DNA of 64,000 nt from Hetaerina americana (GCA_022747635.1 JAKTNV010000006.1:67728590-67792589), one strand, 5' to 3'. Positions 10,338 to 22,830 are shown, counted from the stretch's first letter. Notes: generated from the sequence alone by a model not told the origin. Made by a program: numbers and translations.

Positions 10338-11984
10338 TGTTATTATTATTACGGGTATTATACCAGTTAAAGTAGGTTTTGGATGGGCTCACTACCAAAT
10401 AAATATTTTGTTTTTTCCTGATCAAACACAGCCGAGTATCCTACTACACAACGGAGCCTTCCAAAGCTCTGCGTATTTCCTACCTCCCATCATCCCGTCC
10501 AACTTCCCCGTCCTATTTCTGCCCTTTTCTTGTTAGCCTAACCCTCTCCCCTCTATAATAGTCTTCCACATCCCACTGCTGACCAATACGCCCTTCATCC
10601 ATTTTCCTTCCTCCTTATGATATCTCCCAACAATTTCCACTCCTCTTACACCATACTTAGCTCTTCCTCATTTTTTTTCTTTTGGTCAATTTCACCTTAT
10701 TCATTCTTCTCCACACTCATATTTCAAAAGCCTTCTACCTACGACTATCACCCTGTTTCAGTGACCATGTTTTCGCACTGTGCATAACTATGCTCCATAT
10801 GAAAGTTTTGACGAGCTTTTGCTTAATATCTTTAACCAACATCCCTGTCGTAAACTCCCTCCTCCTTGTGAACGCCTTTGTTTAGTGCAGTTCTTTTCCT
10901 AGTGTCCTTACTACTTTGACCATTTTGGTCCAAAAAATTTACGAGATACGTATACTATTACACCTGTTTTAGTATTTGCCCTCCTATTTTGATGTTAAGC
11001 TTAGCCATTCTCTTTCTGGAAAATTGCATAACCTTTGTTTTATTTATAGTAATTCTCATCTCATTCCTATCGCACTGAATTTCCAATTCACTCAGCAATG
11101 CTTGCAACTCCTTGACTGACTGACAAACTAGAGCTTGGTCATCAGCAAACAACTGATTTTACGGATTCCCCGCCCACCTTCATTCCTACCTCCAGTTCTT
11201 CCCATGCTTCTTTATTCATTTCTCCCAAATATATGTTGAACAGCACAGGTGTTAATGAACAATCTATTCCTATTTTCTGCAATATACTCATTAGTTTGAC
11301 CCAGTTCACCCTATCAAACGCCTTTTCGAAATCTACGAAACAGGGAAATACTTCCAGATTGTATTCTATATTCCTCTGGATTATTGATCTCATTACTGCA
11401 ATGGCATCGCGCGTGCATCTACCCTTCCTAAAAGCAAACTGATCATCCCCCAAGTAATCATTTGCCTTGATCTCTATCCTTTCGTTGATGATCCTTAAAA
11501 CCACTTGAGTTGCGTGCGAAATCCAACTTATTATTCTCACATGGTGTAATCTTTACCTTTTTCGGAATAGGAACTAACACTGATCTCACAAAGTCTTCCG
11601 GCGAGATTCCTTCCTCATAGATGCTATGAATCAATCCATATAGTCTCTTCCTCCCACATTTTCCCACACCTTTTAGTAGTTCCGCAGGCATGTTGTCCAT
11701 CCGCACGGCTTTATTTGATTTTATCTTCCTTTACATCTGTTCTATCTTATCGTCGAGAAAGTCTGATCCTAAGCTATCTTCATCTACGTCAAATTCTCTT
11801 TCTATGTCTAAGGTTGTTGGCCTAAGTTCTTTACCATACAAAACTGCTATATATTCCTTCCATCTTTTTTGATCTTTTCTATGTCAACCATGATCTTACC
11901 CTTATTATCTACTATTGTCACCCCAGATTTTTTCTCCTTATTTCCCGATGGTGTTTTAACCTTCTCGTATAGCGCCCCTAAACT
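10338..11984 (-). mobile_element. RTE-like LINE (family A), reverse-transcriptase half
   Basis: Minus-strand frames give MRMDNMPAELLKGVGKCGRK and EEGISPEDFVRSVLVPIPKK, then FAFRKGRCTRDAIAVMRSII, CFVDFEKAFDRVNWVKLM (motif A), PVLFNIYLGEMNKEAWEELE (motif B region) and MFADDQALVCQS (motif C, 11135-11149). Compared with the copy at 45.6 kb, about 40 codons are missing between KIGID and the PVLFN block, so the RT cannot work. The 3' end lies near 10338 and carries a TTA/AAT repeat tail. Frameshifts separate the pieces. The set of motifs and the WRRM-type C-terminus of sister copies suggest an RTE/BovB-like clade. Confidence 0.88.
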
Positions 11985-12939
11985 AAATTAATTATCTTTC
12001 TTGTTCAAAGCTTAGTGATAGACGTTAACGTTACTCTCTCTCTACTTTATAAAATTATGAACACACATACTCATCTCTACTCGTTAGAATTTTTCAAAGC
12101 ACCAGACCAGGTTCATAAAAATAATACACCAGGAAAAAAACGTGGTTATATCGCAACATGGGACAGACTTATACAAAAAATCACTTACTATTTTCTCTGA
12201 ATGTAACTAACTCAATTCAGCCTTGTAGAAATCTCCTTTAATTACATCATTTTAAAAAAACTTCAGTTTAAAAAAACTAAAAATCTTAGTGCATGGCAAG
12301 TAAAACACTCCAAGAGCTTACGGTCATATCAAATTGACTCAACTATTATTCAGAAATATCTACTCCGCATATTAATCTTACTGTTAAAATCTCACTCAAG
12401 GTAATTGGTTATAGCTCAATAATATAATTTAATCTTACACTAATGATATATTTGTTTTCTTTCAATTTTTTCATTAAATGTTTCTTACCTCCGTATTATT
12501 AATCAATAGTTTTATTTTAATTCATTTTTCTCCTCATTTATTTGTGTACATCATTTATCTTTTTATTTCTTCTCTTATTTTTCATGCATGTATTAATATT
12601 TATTTTATTATTACTATTTTTTCAATATAGTTACCTATAAAATTAACACTATCTATCTGTAGGTTTTCGAAGGTTTTTCAAACTCCCATTTATATGAGGG
12701 AGTTTTCCTGCTGTGAGTTTATTCGTCAATGATGAAAACCTTATTCCTTACGCTTTTCCCACAATTATGCATATCCTTCTACACTCTTTGTACTCATACA
12801 TATTAATTGTAAATGCATTGTTATCATTTAGCACTCAAATGTTTTTATATATTCATTGAATGTATTTAACGATTTGTTAGATGGAAGAAGAGACTACTAG
12901 TCTCAATCTCGTCTGAATAAAGCCGAATTATTATTACTA
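11985..12939 (+). mobile_element. LINE 3' end inserted into family A LINE
   Basis: This block interrupts the family A LINE: homology stops at about 11984 and resumes at about 12940. The block is very AT-rich and ends on the plus strand with CTCGTCTGAATAAAGCCGAA followed by an ATT repeat. That is a polyadenylation-signal-plus-microsatellite end typical of a LINE 3'UTR, so I read it as a 5'-truncated plus-oriented insertion. About 300 bp of the host LINE is also missing, so an insertion with deletion is likely. Confidence 0.55.
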
Positions 12940-14242
12940 TTCATGATTTTCTCTACAGCTGATATACCTTCCTTGTCATGATAGTTAATTATTCTAAATT
13001 TCACTTTGCAACCCGCCGCCCCTGTCTTATCTTTTTCAAACGAACGCTGCACTTCATGAGTTCGGAATTCTGACGATAGTCCATATTCGCTCCCGGGAAA
13101 AACTGCGAATTGATCACCCTGTTCCATAATCTGTGCCACACCATAATATTATCTACTTAATACCTTTTTAAATTACCTGGTATTTTCCATGTACACATAC
13201 ATCTTTTATGGTGTTTAAACCAAGTTTTGGTCATGTGTATCCCCTGTCTCCTGGAGAATTAAATTGCTTTCTCCCCGCGATCATTCCTCGTAACTTAACT
13301 GTAGTCCCCCCCCATCACCATTCTTCATTCTCTTACCGTCGCATTTTAATCCCCCTTTACTATCAAATGTTTTCCATCAAAAACACCCACTATCATATCC
13401 TCTAACTTAACGTATTTTATCGATTTCTTCCTATTTTTAATCTCTTGGTGGCATGCATTCCTGAGCAATGACCAAGTTCGTCGGTTCTGATTTTATCTCT
13501 ATTAATATTATTCTATCCGTTGCTTGCTCCATGTTGAGTCCTCTTCTTCTTACTTTTTTGTTTAATATTATGCTAACTCGTCGCTGGCTCTCCTCCCCTC
13601 CGCTGTATATTACTCTGTAATTATCACTCAAGTAATCCTCGCTGTCCTTCAATCTCATTCCGCATAGACCTTAATTATCTTTATCTCCTCTCTCCATCTC
13701 TCGCTTTATACTCTCCAATTTCCCTATCCTCAATATTGTCCTAGCATTCCAAGTTCCTCCTTTAACTGATTCGGTCTTATTCTGCGTGTTCTGTGCTGCT
13801 GATGTCGGTTTTCCTGTGCAAGGCTTTCGTGCGATGGAGACCCCGGTAGCCTTGCCTCTCCCTCTGTCAGGCACGGCACACGACGGATTTAGCCTAGTCC
13901 CCCAGTTGCCAGGGCTGATTTTCTCTATACTGTCCATCATTATATTCTTGGGAATAATAATTAAGGTATTTCCCGTTGCCTTCTTCAATAGTGTTTTTAT
14001 GTGACACCATTTCTCAATGGCCGCCCCACTCGGGTCCGACTCCTTTGCAGCCGCCTCACTGAGGAACAGACGCTGCGTGGACTACCTTTCATCTGGCTCC
14101 TAACCTTCGACCTATCTGGCATGGGTGACCCTACCAGGAGCAATTATCATTACTCCCACCAACACAGCTCTAGGGGTCATCGTAATGCACAAGCCCTTCC
14201 ACCGTGTCAAGTCTTAGGGAGGGGATGTTCCGGTGTGTTTGT
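12940..14242 (-). mobile_element. RTE-like LINE (family A), endonuclease half
   Basis: On the minus strand the 5' part is GC-rich (14000-14242). Then come VKGGTWNARTILRIGKLESI and MRLKDSEDYLSDNYRVIYSG, GGEESQRRVSIILNKKV and EQATDRIILIEIKSEPTNLV: the N-terminal blocks of an apurinic-type endonuclease (TWN.RT near the start). Further on are WFKHHKRCM and FPGANMD, which align with the same region at 43.9 kb. Together with 10338-11984 this is one nearly full-length but broken insertion. Confidence 0.85.
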
Positions 14243-14245
14243 TTA

Positions 14246-15849
14246 AATCAAAGATATACAATTACTATGATCAGAAGATAGCTAACATCAGTCTTCTTGT
14301 TGCCTTATTGAAGATATAAGTCAGGTATGACCAACCGTGTTTTAAAATCATCTGGACCGGATTATTGTCTGCACCATTTAAAAATAATAATATTAACAAC
14401 GTATCAGTAAAATTTTGCAGAAATGACATCTTTCCCCTTGGCTAATTTTTTCCGTGCAATGTTTTCTCTTGTCATAATAATGCTTTAATATGGTAAGAAA
14501 TATCGATGACTGAATTTTTTATTTTTATTCTACAGTATGTTTTTTGATTTAAACTATTGGGAAATATACTCCCATTTACTATATGAAATGGTCGGTGCGT
14601 ATTATTGAGGTTTGAGTTTGTAGATAAAAAGTCAGGCATAATGTTCAACATCTATTCAATAATATTTTTTGATCATTCAAATAGATGCAGGGATTTTCAG
14701 GTTGTGTCCATCCAAAACCTACTTTTCACATTAGACTACCTAATAATAAGTTCCAGTAGATGGGTTATTTTTTCTAGATTCAGTCGCACTCAACTAAATC
14801 CTCTGTTATTATAAAAAATTTACAAATACATATTTCGAACAAAGTAAAGAATTTTGTTTTCCACTGAACACTTATTGAAATTGGTTAGACATTTGAATCC
14901 AAATACAAAGTTAAATTATTTTCACAAGGATCCCATTAAAATCTAAAAGGAAATATTAAGGTTAAATTTTGTTGTGAAAACGAGCCTTTGTAATGTTATA
15001 TTGTATCTGCTATATGTATTGATAACATTTTCCCAAATTTTGTTCATGCCTGATGAAAAATGACAATCAATAAAGCTTCACCTACTACTGTTTGATTTTG
15101 GAAAAAGATATTTACTTTTGTAATCTCACTTAAAACGTTTAATATCAAATTTCCCGAGATTCAATGAATTGTTTATTTTAATAACGTGTTAGTAAATTTT
15201 AATAACCTGCGCAACCACATGTAAAGTCGTTAAATGTTCATCAGCGGCTAAGTAGGTATATTGCAGTTGAAAATCTAAAACAGATTATTTCGTCAATGAA
15301 ATATACTCTCCTATATTTTTGCATATGTATATATATAAATATATGTATGTATATACATATGTAATGTAACAATTTTAGCATCATGCTCTTGTGGGGGCAA
15401 TGACGATAAAGAAAACTTACATTCCTATAATTTGTATAATCGTTTCACTATAGGTGATTAGCAATATCATGCTGATAACTTATTATTTGTAATTTTATAT
15501 TTGCTTGATACCAACAGGCCATTTTAGATGTATTGTAGTTCCCTTTGGAGATAAACTGAATTCACGGGGCAATTTAATATTTTCTGTGACTTATGGTTAT
15601 AGGCATCATTATTCGTTAAATTTTTCATATGAATGGGGATTTTTTGAAATGCCATTCTAAAAACGCCTACCCTGATATCCTCTATCCTGCAGTCCACGAT
15701 ATGGTCAGATACGCTCTACTTTGAGTTTTGAATACTTACCTTCACGTGTTATGTGGATTCTTTAGGAATACATCGTTTAAAAAACATCTTTAATCTAAAG
15801 CCCCGTTAAATTCGCCTTGCACTCGTGTGACCTATTTTTCGTGAAAAGA
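14246..15849. other. AT-rich stretch, nothing recognised
   Basis: AT-rich sequence with a short ATAT/ATGTAT run at about 15325-15365. No supported gene. Confidence 0.5.
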
Positions 15850-16400
15850 CCATCCTTGTCCCACCTCTCCGTATATCGCTCCTTACATTCTCCTTCTATT
15901 CGTTTAAGTTTGCCCTCTACTTTGCCTTTTTTCCCCTCGTCTCCTCCCAAGCTCACGCCCACACACGCGTTCGAAGCCCTGAACCCGCGGGACTCTAAAG
16001 CTGCTGAAAATCGCCCGACATAGTAATCCGGAGGTGACGTATAGGCCTCAAGGGGGATTATGGGGAGCAGAGAATTACGGCTTTCGGATGAGTGTCTGGA
16101 GACTGAGTTGGTGGGGTGGGGGAGGGGGTGACGGGAGTGTGGAAGAGGGTGGGACTGGGAGGTTGGTCGGTGGCGTTGGTGAGGAGTTGGAAGCGTTGTG
16201 CTGGTGCCGAACGGCTAAACGGGTCGTGCAACCGTGACTCTCTCTCACGCTCTCTCTCTCTCTCAGCACCGCAAAGGGCCGTCGTGATCATATTTTTGTG
16301 ATTGCAGTCGCATGCGGGCGGGACTCGTCAAACGAGGGATCACGTTGTACGTGTATGTGTGCGCATCATTTTTCTCGCTTCAATGAGTCACGAACTCGAT
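15850..16400. other. GC-rich island with G4 motif and (CT)n tract
   Basis: A pyrimidine-rich part (15850-15960) leads into a strongly GC-rich block. At 16113-16135 four runs of three or more guanines with short loops form a canonical G-quadruplex motif. A CT repeat of GAGA-factor type sits at about 16237-16264, followed by CpG-rich sequence. This is unlike the surrounding AT-rich DNA. The layout resembles insect promoter or 5'UTR DNA, but no transcript start or exon can be shown. Confidence 0.35.
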
Positions 16401-17039
16401 TGCAGGACAGCTTTTGGGCGGTTCTGGCGAGTCTTTTATATTTTTCTTCCCGCCTCGCTCTCTGATGCATATCTGCCAGTTTAATACATACTCGCCGTTA
16501 ATGGGAATTCTCCATAAAAAAAATTTAGTAGTTTTTACGGTCGGGTGTCCTGTGTAGACTGAGTTTTCAATGCATTATTCGTTAGAATTTTTTTTTTTAA
16601 CTCTAGTATTATGCTTTTGTTCATGCGTATCCCTCGGCAGGTGAAGTGTAGATTCAGCCTATGATTTCGGCTTAGGTGACATTTTTTATAGATTGCGGTT
16701 TTTGCCGTACCTTGTCCTCGTTGACCTAATTTATCACTCATAATGAACCATTATGCTGTTGGAGACGTGGATTCTTTGGAACGACTTGTCCTTTACATAT
16801 AATACGATGAATTTTGATATTGATTGAGAGAATATAAGATTTTCATGAGGAGGCTATAATAAACTAGACTGCCATTTTAATACAATGCCTATTTAACTCC
16901 TTAATGCATCATATGTCCATTTCGAATTTGTCTAATGGTAATTATATAGTATGCTACCTTTTAGGTAGGTATTGGATGGTGACAAACTTAAACCACTATA
17001 TTGCTTAGCCTCGTCTAACGAGGCATAATCTGATACCCT

Positions 17040-17365
17040 ACAGTAATGTATACTCTTCTTCAGTTCCTCCTGCATTCTTTCTCTCTTCATTCCATCTAAC
17101 CTGTCAACTCTTTTCTTCCCCTACTCAAGTTTCCTAACGTTCTCCCCTCTTATCACAGGTTGTAACACGCCGTCTGCACCCACCTATCCTGCCATTTTTG
17201 GATTAATCAGGGTAACGCCTCCACCAAACCTGGACTTTCTCCTTTGTTTCCTTAACTGTCTATTTCATCTAATTCATACATTTCAATACCCACATCTATA
17301 AACCCTCCAATCTACGTCTATCGCCTTTCTTCAAAGGCCAAGTTTTCGCACTGTTTCTTTGATAG
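17040..17365 (-). mobile_element. family A LINE 3' fragment
   Basis: The plus-strand text CATCTATAAACCCTCCAATC, then CTACGTCTATCGCCTTTCTT and GGCCAAGTTTTCGCACTG, aligns by eye with the RT C-terminal region of family A at 10700-10785 and 40620-40690. Codons are heavily mutated and no frame is open. It is an old 5'-truncated remnant. Confidence 0.55.
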
Positions 17366-20300
17366 TTGATTTATTTCCAAACGGGTTCATTATCAAGTGT
17401 ATTGAATTTTTTATTCATGAAAAAGTGTAATGAAATTTTGTTTCTCTTATTTCTTCAATGAAACAAAATCAAATCGCTTCCCATAAAAATATTTCATGAA
17501 ATCACAATACTAAATATATGACCCTCATTTAAAATGAAGCCATAATAATGGTTTTTCGTTCAATCTTAGGAGTGAAAATGCGACTGAGTTAATTGTCGGT
17601 AAAAAGAGCGGGAGATTCCAAGTTCTCTGAAACGGGGAGGCTGTTAGGTTACTCAATGTATGTGAAGGACGTACATAGCCGATTATTACCTGTGATATTG
17701 GTGCATATCTGTCCATAAGCAAGGGGAAAAGCGTTTGCCTGAAAATAAGACGGAATTCCCTAGTAATGCGAGTCTTTGAAATGACTTGGTTACAAGGCGT
17801 TTGACTTATTAATAAAATTTTTTTTAAGTTTATCGGGCACGAAATTTGGCACCAAGCATTTTCTACTCTGCGACCCTTGCCTTAAAGGTCACGAGAATGT
17901 TCTAATCTCAATTGAATATCTTGATGGGGATTAAATGTAATTAAAGTTGAAACCCAAACTGAACAATAAGAGAGCTATTAAATGGGGCAAATTAACGCTT
18001 CCCATTCCTATGCACCTGGCGTTAAGTACGAAGGCAAGGACGTCAACACTAAAACATGCAACACTTTACCACCTGGCGATATTAAAATTCTAAAACTATT
18101 CTCAGTATTTGGATAATGAATTTTGTAGGATGAATTCCTCAATGTTCATCGATTCAAGCTTTTTCAAAATCTATATAACCGCACACAGTTTATTAAATTT
18201 TGTGGCCAAACATCGTATGCTCTAATGAAAGAATTTAATACATTGGAGCAAATAATGCATAAAAGTGTTGAAAGTAATTGATTTCAGTATTACTTTGAAT
18301 CTTCCGCATCGTGCCAAAACCGGCACGATGCGAAAGTGAGACTAGAAGAATAGAAATATTCGATTACGGCCGACAAAGGGCTGATCCATGACAACAGACT
18401 TCGTTCTCTCCCTACTTTCTAAACATATTCTATCCAAACATGATAACGATAAAATGTTTGGTGCTTTTTAATTATAACTTTTAACAAGTTGGGTATATTT
18501 GGATAGCATATAGCCTACATGAATATTTTTTCATTGATATAATATAAACAGTGTTCTGAATGTAGGCACATTTTGTCAACTATCCCATCTCTCTCTCATT
18601 TAGCCCTCACTAGTAATCAAAGGTAGAGCGACCGACCCTTCCCCTTACTCTAGATCTATCACCTTTAGTAGTCCATGGTTCCTCCATTTTACGCTTTTGA
18701 GATGATATTTTCTTCCAAAACAGCAAAAATGAAAGACAACTTCAATAACCTCCTGTGATTGCGTGATTTTATTTTGGAAACCAAGTATGTGCGTTTTGTG
18801 AGAAAAATAAGCCAGATCGGAGCATAACCTATCCCAGATGGCACAGGATTATCTTAATCTTTATCGAGTTCTCCAAAGGTGAAACGGTTGAGCAGTAATA
18901 AATCCCGAATTTAAAAACGTTCAATTCTCATTCAGTTGTAAAGGCTGTTCTTCAGAATATTTGGCCCACATTTTAAAATTGCAATTTTTTATTGTAACCA
19001 GTGTGGCCATCGCACCTTGCTTTCTTAAAAGCCGTAGTTGGGAGAAAACTTAACGAAACATTATGTTTACTAAATTTTATTTAAAATTACTCAGGAAAAC
19101 TGTAATCATATAGCTGGTTCAGATTAAAATCCTCTCTCTCCTGTAAAAAGATATTATATTCTCAATTTTTTTATAGACAATTTCAGGGATTGACTTCTTC
19201 AGTGATTAACGTGAATGCTGCAAATAAATATTAAAATATCTATGGTAAAACAATGATCGTAGACTTTTTTTAATCGATCGAAAAAAATTTTATCTCGACC
19301 CATCAAAATTATTTTCACATAAAAAATAGAATTATGCGCTTGTAGCGGGCGCCCTCTCAGACTCAGTGAAGAAACTATCGGCTCCATGATTCTTTCTCAC
19401 GAGTCGTAGCAACAAGACGTTGAAGCCTAAGTGCTGACAGTTGCAGGTTTGTGGTTATCGAGGTCAATTTTAGATCTAGGCGCGCGAGCAGGAAGTTGAA
19501 GAAAACAATAATCGGCGTGGAGAGTAAAGTTGTCTTTAAAGGTGACTTTTCTGCTACCTGGTTCATTTGGAAGTGGAACTTTAAAAGAGTGGATGATTTA
19601 CAGATGTCGGGTTGGAAGACGACTAAGAGCGAGTGTTGGTTGGAGTGTGATAAATGGCGATTTGTAGGCGGGGGTTAAAATATTTATGGCACGTAGGGAA
19701 ATGATACGGGTCTTAAAAAATGGGTTGAATAGATAATGAAAACTAAGGATGTCCTGAAACACTTGATGTGGGAGTGAACACTGGCAGCAAATACGCTAAG
19801 GATAAATACCGGCAAAGCAATAAGGAACAAGAATTGTGTACCTATTTCAGACTTTATAAAGGATGTTGACGAAGGAGGAAAAAATTCATTTGCCATAGTT
19901 TGTTCATGATCTCCTTTTAATATTACACAGATGGCATACGGGAGGACTTTAATCGGTTGATGACCTATCATTTTTTGTTGACCCACTGGCTGGGTGAGGG
20001 AATTTTCTTTCTTTTGTCAGAAGTGCATTGACATCACTAAGCATGATGCTAAGTTTCTCCATTCCTTTCCATATATTTTATACCGGTTGCACAAAAATGC
20101 CAAAAGATTACTTTGCTTTCAGAGCTTCGGAAAACGATCAGTACATATGTATCAATTTCTCAGCAGTGCATATAAAAATATTTGGAGCATCTAACAACAT
20201 CGTTCATGGTTTATCAAAGAAAAGTAGAATGATTTTTTTCCTGAGACGATGACGGCTGGAGTGGGACGATTATGGCGATATAGATGGTGGAATTTCTTGG

Positions 20301-20480
20301 GAAAGTAACGCAACCCGCGTCAAATGTCTGTGCGCCGTGACAGTGTACCGATCGTTACTAAATCGAACCCCTGTTCGAGGTTTCAGGGTGTTAGCAGAAG
20401 AGTACAGTATTCAGAAAACCACATATTCTTACAGAAGATTGCGCCATGAAAAAGGTATACCAAGATGGTCATTAAGGTAT
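17366..20480. other. AT-rich stretch, nothing firmly recognised
   Basis: About 3.1 kb. A perfect small hairpin (CGCATCGTGCC and its complement) lies at about 18306-18333. Open frames at 19375-19986 reach 100 codons without recognisable domains. Confidence 0.45.
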
Positions 20481-20489
20481 TTTCACAAG

Positions 20490-20745
20490 TTTACTTGTGT
20501 GACAACCTTTTCTTGGACCACGGTGAAAGTGACCCGAATTTTTCAGAATAGGTAGTTACTGGTGACAAGACATGGGTCTTTGAGTGGGACCCCTTTTAGA
20601 ACCATTTTGGAGCACTGGATTACGTCAAAGAAGCCATGAAGAAGTGGCTGAACGAGGGTCTTGCTGATGTCTTCCAGGACGCATACCACAACTGGCGTAG
20701 GCCGTGTGTCCATACACAAGGGTGCTTTTATGAAGAATTTTAGTA
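20490..20745 (+). pseudogene. degenerate mariner transposase fragment
   Basis: One frame gives GESDPNFSE, a stop, then VVTGDKTWVFEWDP. This is the first catalytic-aspartate block of mariner transposases (family pattern VTGDETW). Only about 25 bases later the C-terminal block DYVKEAMKKWLNEGLADVFQ and NWRRPCVHTQGCFYEEF ends in a stop at 20741-20743. The second and third catalytic aspartates are deleted. Terminal inverted repeats were not found, and the weak frame at 20337-20490 may be the same element's upstream part. Confidence 0.72.
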
Positions 20746-20941
20746 ACTTGTACTTTAATCTGTAATGTATTTTTTGCCCCAGAGTTATTTTATTTATTTT
20801 TGGAACGGCAGTTTTATGTATACCGCGCATGAATTTCTAGAGTAATTTCCGTGAAGTTTGAGAAAACAATGGAATTATATAAACAGGTTTGACACATTAG
20901 GTGAACAATAATGAAAGACATGAAATATAGAATAAGATTTA

Positions 20942-21133
20942 TTTTTTAACATAAATGAAGTCATCCTTTTTATCGTAGCGATACAAATTGCCTCCTACGC
21001 CAATCACATAGGCATGATGCTCATGAACTGCTTTCACAGCCGTGGCCATGGTTGGAATCCAACCCATGGCCTTTGGTACACTAAATGGCTGCGTTAAGAA
21101 TTGTCCGCATCGGATGAACCTCCAAAGTACGAT
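20942..21133 (-). CDS. coding-like frame, possible terminal exon (uncertain)
   Basis: A 64-codon open frame on the minus strand runs between in-frame stops and ends ...AYVIGVGGNLYRYDKKDDF-IYVKK, stop at 20939-20941, with AATAAA overlapping the stop. Its composition is balanced and protein-like compared with chance frames nearby, and a possible acceptor AG precedes CCATTTAGTG (in ...TTAACGCAG). I do not recognise the family. It could be a last exon, a transposon fragment or a chance frame. It lies on the same strand as the convertase exon, but no link is shown. Confidence 0.27.
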
Positions 21134-21389
21134 TTATATGATCCCTCATTAACGCATATTAATGGTCGGTGTATCCATAATCCCCCAAAGGAAAGTCTGC
21201 CTGCTCCTTTTTCGAATTCCCATCTTTCCACAATCCTTTATCGAGAGCATTATTTTTCCCTTTATCTAGTTTACTTTGTGGGTCTCATTCATAAACGTTT
21301 TATGGGTCATTTTTTTCTTGGGAAATCCTTATCAGGCAGTGTCTAGGGATCATGTTATCGCATCGTGACTTTTAATCCCGTCGTTGATT

Positions 21390-21620
21390 TTTTTATAGAG
21401 CCGTGCACTTCATCGAGTACGCCCGTCCGCGGCGGTAGGTTAATCTTGAATCGCCGAGATTAGCGAGAAGAAGAACCCCCGTACGTCCGAGGGACGCTCT
21501 CGATGCTTCCATCATTCACCCCAAACTAAAGGTTAAACATATCCGACGCATCACGGCTTCGGCCGCTCACCATTCCACGCTCCGACGTAGGCTCCCTTCC
21601 TCTGCAGGTATATTGCTTTT
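21390..21620. other. GC/CpG-rich island of unknown role
   Basis: A sharply bounded CpG-rich stretch with many stops in every frame. No tRNA, rRNA or repeat match is evident. A regulatory element or a decayed repeat are both possible. Confidence 0.3.
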
Positions 21621-21924
21621 ATGTGCCGGCACTACGTGGCATACGATAAGCTTAAAAGCACGGAAACGCTTCGCTTGACACAGGAACGTACGTTCTTAGT
21701 TGTGCAAGCTGGCTCTCGTTATGGCTGTGTAGTGTTTTCCCTTCGTCAATCTTAATGATTTGCTTAATAAAAAATGAGCGCATCGTGTTTGTGTTTGGTT
21801 CATCAAGTTCGATATTGTGCTTCTGAGGGTAAGAGTATTTTGACTTCAGTTGTACTCGTCCTCGGAGTATGCATTCTCTTTCCATTGAGTATTCGTTTTT
21901 TTCAGGCAAATTCTAATACATGAA

Positions 21925-22035
21925 TTTCAAAGAAACTACGGGAGATGCCGCAACAATAACTTTTAACGGAGTCATCCGCTAATTTACATTTCAATGCGAC
22001 AAGGCGAATGATTCTTACACTCTGAAATTGTTGCA
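21925..22035 (-). repeat. foldback tRNA-SINE copy, one arm deleted
   Basis: The plus strand shows the family tail in reverse (ACGGGAGATGCCGCAACAAT, ACTTTTAACGGAGTCATCCG, ending CATTTCAATGC), followed directly by the arm AAGGCGAATGATTCTTACAC and TCTGAAATTGTTGCAT. The two flanks carry an exact 13-bp direct repeat TCTAATACATGAA (21912-21924 and 22036-22048), a clean target-site duplication that fixes the element ends. The second hairpin arm and the tRNA-like head are missing. Confidence 0.88.
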
Positions 22036-22564
22036 TCTAATACATGAAGTTAAAAAAAGCAAAAATCATACGTTAGCCTAAAAATAACATGGAAAAATAA
22101 GCTACTTCAATAAAAATATGTTTTAAAAATAAGTCTGAATAGCACTTTTAATTTTTGATGATTGTCCATGGGACAACTCTGTGGAAAAATACAATTTTTA
22201 CACTTATATAGGCTTGTTTTTTTCTCAAGAATTTCTGAACAGATTCATTTCATTTTTCTCTTATTTTCTTGTTCAAGTACATGATTATGTATATGTAAAA
22301 TAATCTAGAATCTGAGAATGTGAAGATGATCAAACACACACATGTAAATGGATACGCGTCTCGTATATTGAAAGCTTGCGAATGCATAATTTGGCAATAA
22401 TGCAAGTGTATAATAATACTCGTATAGCAATTGCAATAATTTGATTAAAAATAATAATAGTAATTGAATAACATTTCAAGCATTATGCAAAATATAAAAA
22501 TCATCTCTGCAAGTATTTCATAGAATCATAATGGCGTAGAATTTAATTGTTAGAACAATGGGCT

Positions 22565-22830
22565 ACTGACCTAGCCTAGCTAATATCATGGGTTTCTATT
22601 TGGTTGATTACTCCGGACACCCCAATGTTACCCTATCGTATGAGGCATGAGACGTGTGGTTACCAGCTACTTTAAAGAAATGCATGTTTTTTTGGTCTGA
22701 CTAGGTAATCCACATGAGGTTTAGGGAAATGGCTTTCATCAATATGTGAATTTCACTCGACCGAGGGCTTAGTAAGAGGTGAGTTCCACCCACACATATC
22801 AAACAACTCGTCGGGTAGAAGGCTGTTGCT
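22565..22830 (+). repeat. tRNA-derived SINE, family 2, second copy
   Basis: Starts with a mutated tRNA-like head (CTAGCCTAGCTAATATCATG, then GGTTTCTATTTGGTTGATT where the B box would be). It ends with the body motifs GTGAATTTCACTCG and CTCGTCGGGTAG in the same order as at 8515-8600. More diverged than the first copy. Confidence 0.5.

Noticed and set aside
11233..11442. Plus-strand frame of 69 codons
   Set aside because: Antisense shadow of the LINE reverse transcriptase on the minus strand.
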